Source of the DNA: Bacillota bacterium | Lineage (GTDB): Bacteria > Bacillota > Clostridia > Oscillospirales > Oscillospiraceae | Assembly (NCBI GenBank): GCA_023393155.1 | Contig: JAEWML010000002.1 | Span: 1 to 6,172, forward strand | Reading direction: 5' to 3' | Length of the DNA stretch: 6,172 nucleotides | Part shown: piece by piece, positions 5,534 through 6,172 of the stretch | Numbering within the stretch: the stretch's first letter is position 1 | Layout of the letters: every line of letters starts with the position of its first letter | Program-made: the position numbers and the translations under genes | Notes under the pieces: model-generated | Database searches by the model: none | The model's input: the letters and a program-made list of their open reading frames with translations, nothing else | Told to the model about the DNA's origin: nothing

Positions 5534-6172
5534 ATGGATACCATTGCTGCCATTGCCACGGGGAAGGCCCCCGTCGCCATCGGCGTGATTCGCATTTCCG
5601 GTCCGGAGACGGACGCGGTGGTGGGCCGGGTGTTTCACCCGGACTGTCAGAAGGCTTTTTCGGAGCTGGAGTCCCGCAGGTTCTTTATGGGCCGGATGCT
5701 GGACGCGGAAGGCCGCGTGCTGGACGGCGGCATGGCCGTCCGCTTTCCCGGCCCCGCCAGCTACACAGGCGAGGACAGCGCGGAGCTTCACTGCCACGGC
5801 TCCCCCGTGGCCATGGGGGAGCTTTTATTGGCCCTGTTTGCCGCCGGTGCGCGGCAGGCCCGGCCCGGAGAATTTACCCAGCGAGCGTTTTTAAACGGCA
5901 AGCTGGATTTGACGCAGGCGGAGGCCGTCATCGACCTCATCGAGGCGGAAAGCCCCGCCGCCGCCCGAAACGCCGCTATGCAGCTAAACGGGGCGCTGAG
6001 CCGCAGCCTGTCCGCCGTTTATGAAAGCCTGACGGCCATTGCCTCCCAGTTTTATGCCGTGGTGGATTACCCCGACGAGGACATTGAGGATTTGGACATA
6101 GAGCGGCTGACCGCTACGCTTCGGGAGGCGGAGGAACTTCTTGGCCGCTTGCTTGCCACATGGAGCCGGGGC
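5534..6172 (+). CDS. mnmE: tRNA modification GTPase MnmE (TrmE), N-terminal part
   Basis: MnmE works with MnmG to install the (carboxymethyl)aminomethyl group on wobble uridine 34 of certain tRNAs. The first 213 of about 455 residues are present and open to the window edge. Diagnostic segments are MDTIAAIAT (1-9), GVIRISGP (17-24), SYTGEDSAELHCHG (about 76-89), RPGEFTQRAFLNGKLDLTQAEAV, DLIEAESPAA and the VVDYPDEDIED segment of the helical domain. The N-terminal domain binds a folate one-carbon donor; the GTPase domain and C-terminal Cys lie beyond the window. The start has AAAGGAG at 5522-5528, 5 nt upstream. The loop after IAT reads GKAPVAIG rather than the PPGRGGVG-like form in E. coli. It follows pnp on the same strand, 82 bp away. 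Confidence 0.96.
   Translation, partial: MDTIAAIATGKAPVAIGVIRISGPETDAVVGRVFHPDCQKAFSELESRRFFMGRMLDAEGRVLDGGMAVRFPGPASYTGEDSAELHCHGSPVAMGELLLALFAAGARQARPGEFTQRAFLNGKLDLTQAEAVIDLIEAESPAAARNAAMQLNGALSRSLSAVYESLTAIASQFYAVVDYPDEDIEDLDIERLTATLREAEELLGRLLATWSRG

Noticed and set aside
3304..5595. 763-codon open frame antisense to pnp
   Set aside because: Its length follows from the codon bias of pnp in GC-rich DNA. Composition is repetitive (His, Ala, Gly, Val) with no recognisable motif, and it overlaps the mnmE start.

Overview
The window looks like chromosomal DNA from a GC-rich anaerobic clostridium, most likely Oscillospiraceae/Ruminococcaceae-like. This is inferred from strong AGGAG-type ribosome sites, GC-rich coding DNA with AT-rich gaps, clostridial-type S15, PNPase and MnmE proteins, and an oxygen-sensitive 2-hydroxyacyl-CoA dehydratase typical of amino-acid fermenters. 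No mobile element, CRISPR array, tRNA or rRNA was seen.

Left part (1-2600) is a metabolic, accessory-looking pair of divergent genes. On the minus strand, running off the left edge, is the start of a HadB/HgdA/FldB-type 2-hydroxyacyl-CoA dehydratase alpha subunit. On the plus strand is a zinc-dependent medium-chain alcohol/polyol dehydrogenase with its own terminator. The 465-bp gap between them carries a sigma-54-type -24/-12 motif in front of each gene, both with the exact GG-N10-GC spacing. Between them lie candidate activator-binding repeats and an orphan rho-independent terminator. The simplest reading is that both genes are switched on by one or two sigma-54 enhancer-binding activators, as is common for fermentation genes in Clostridia. 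The activator is not in the window.

Right part (2600-6172) is housekeeping, all on the plus strand: rpsO (ribosomal protein S15), pnp (polynucleotide phosphorylase) and the first 213 codons of mnmE (tRNA modification GTPase). A good housekeeping promoter precedes rpsO, followed by a GC-rich leader that can fold into a three-way junction suited to S15 autoregulation. A short terminator or attenuator lies between rpsO and pnp. It is followed by a long, nearly perfect inverted repeat (15-bp arms, 14 matching) in the pnp leader. This resembles in principle the RNase III/PNPase autoregulatory stem of E. coli pnp. A strong hairpin with a weak U-tail separates pnp from mnmE.

All protein-coding genes are well-known families. 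The points most worth a second look are regulatory: the divergent sigma-54 promoters and the pnp leader stem. I did not find evidence of a wholly new system.
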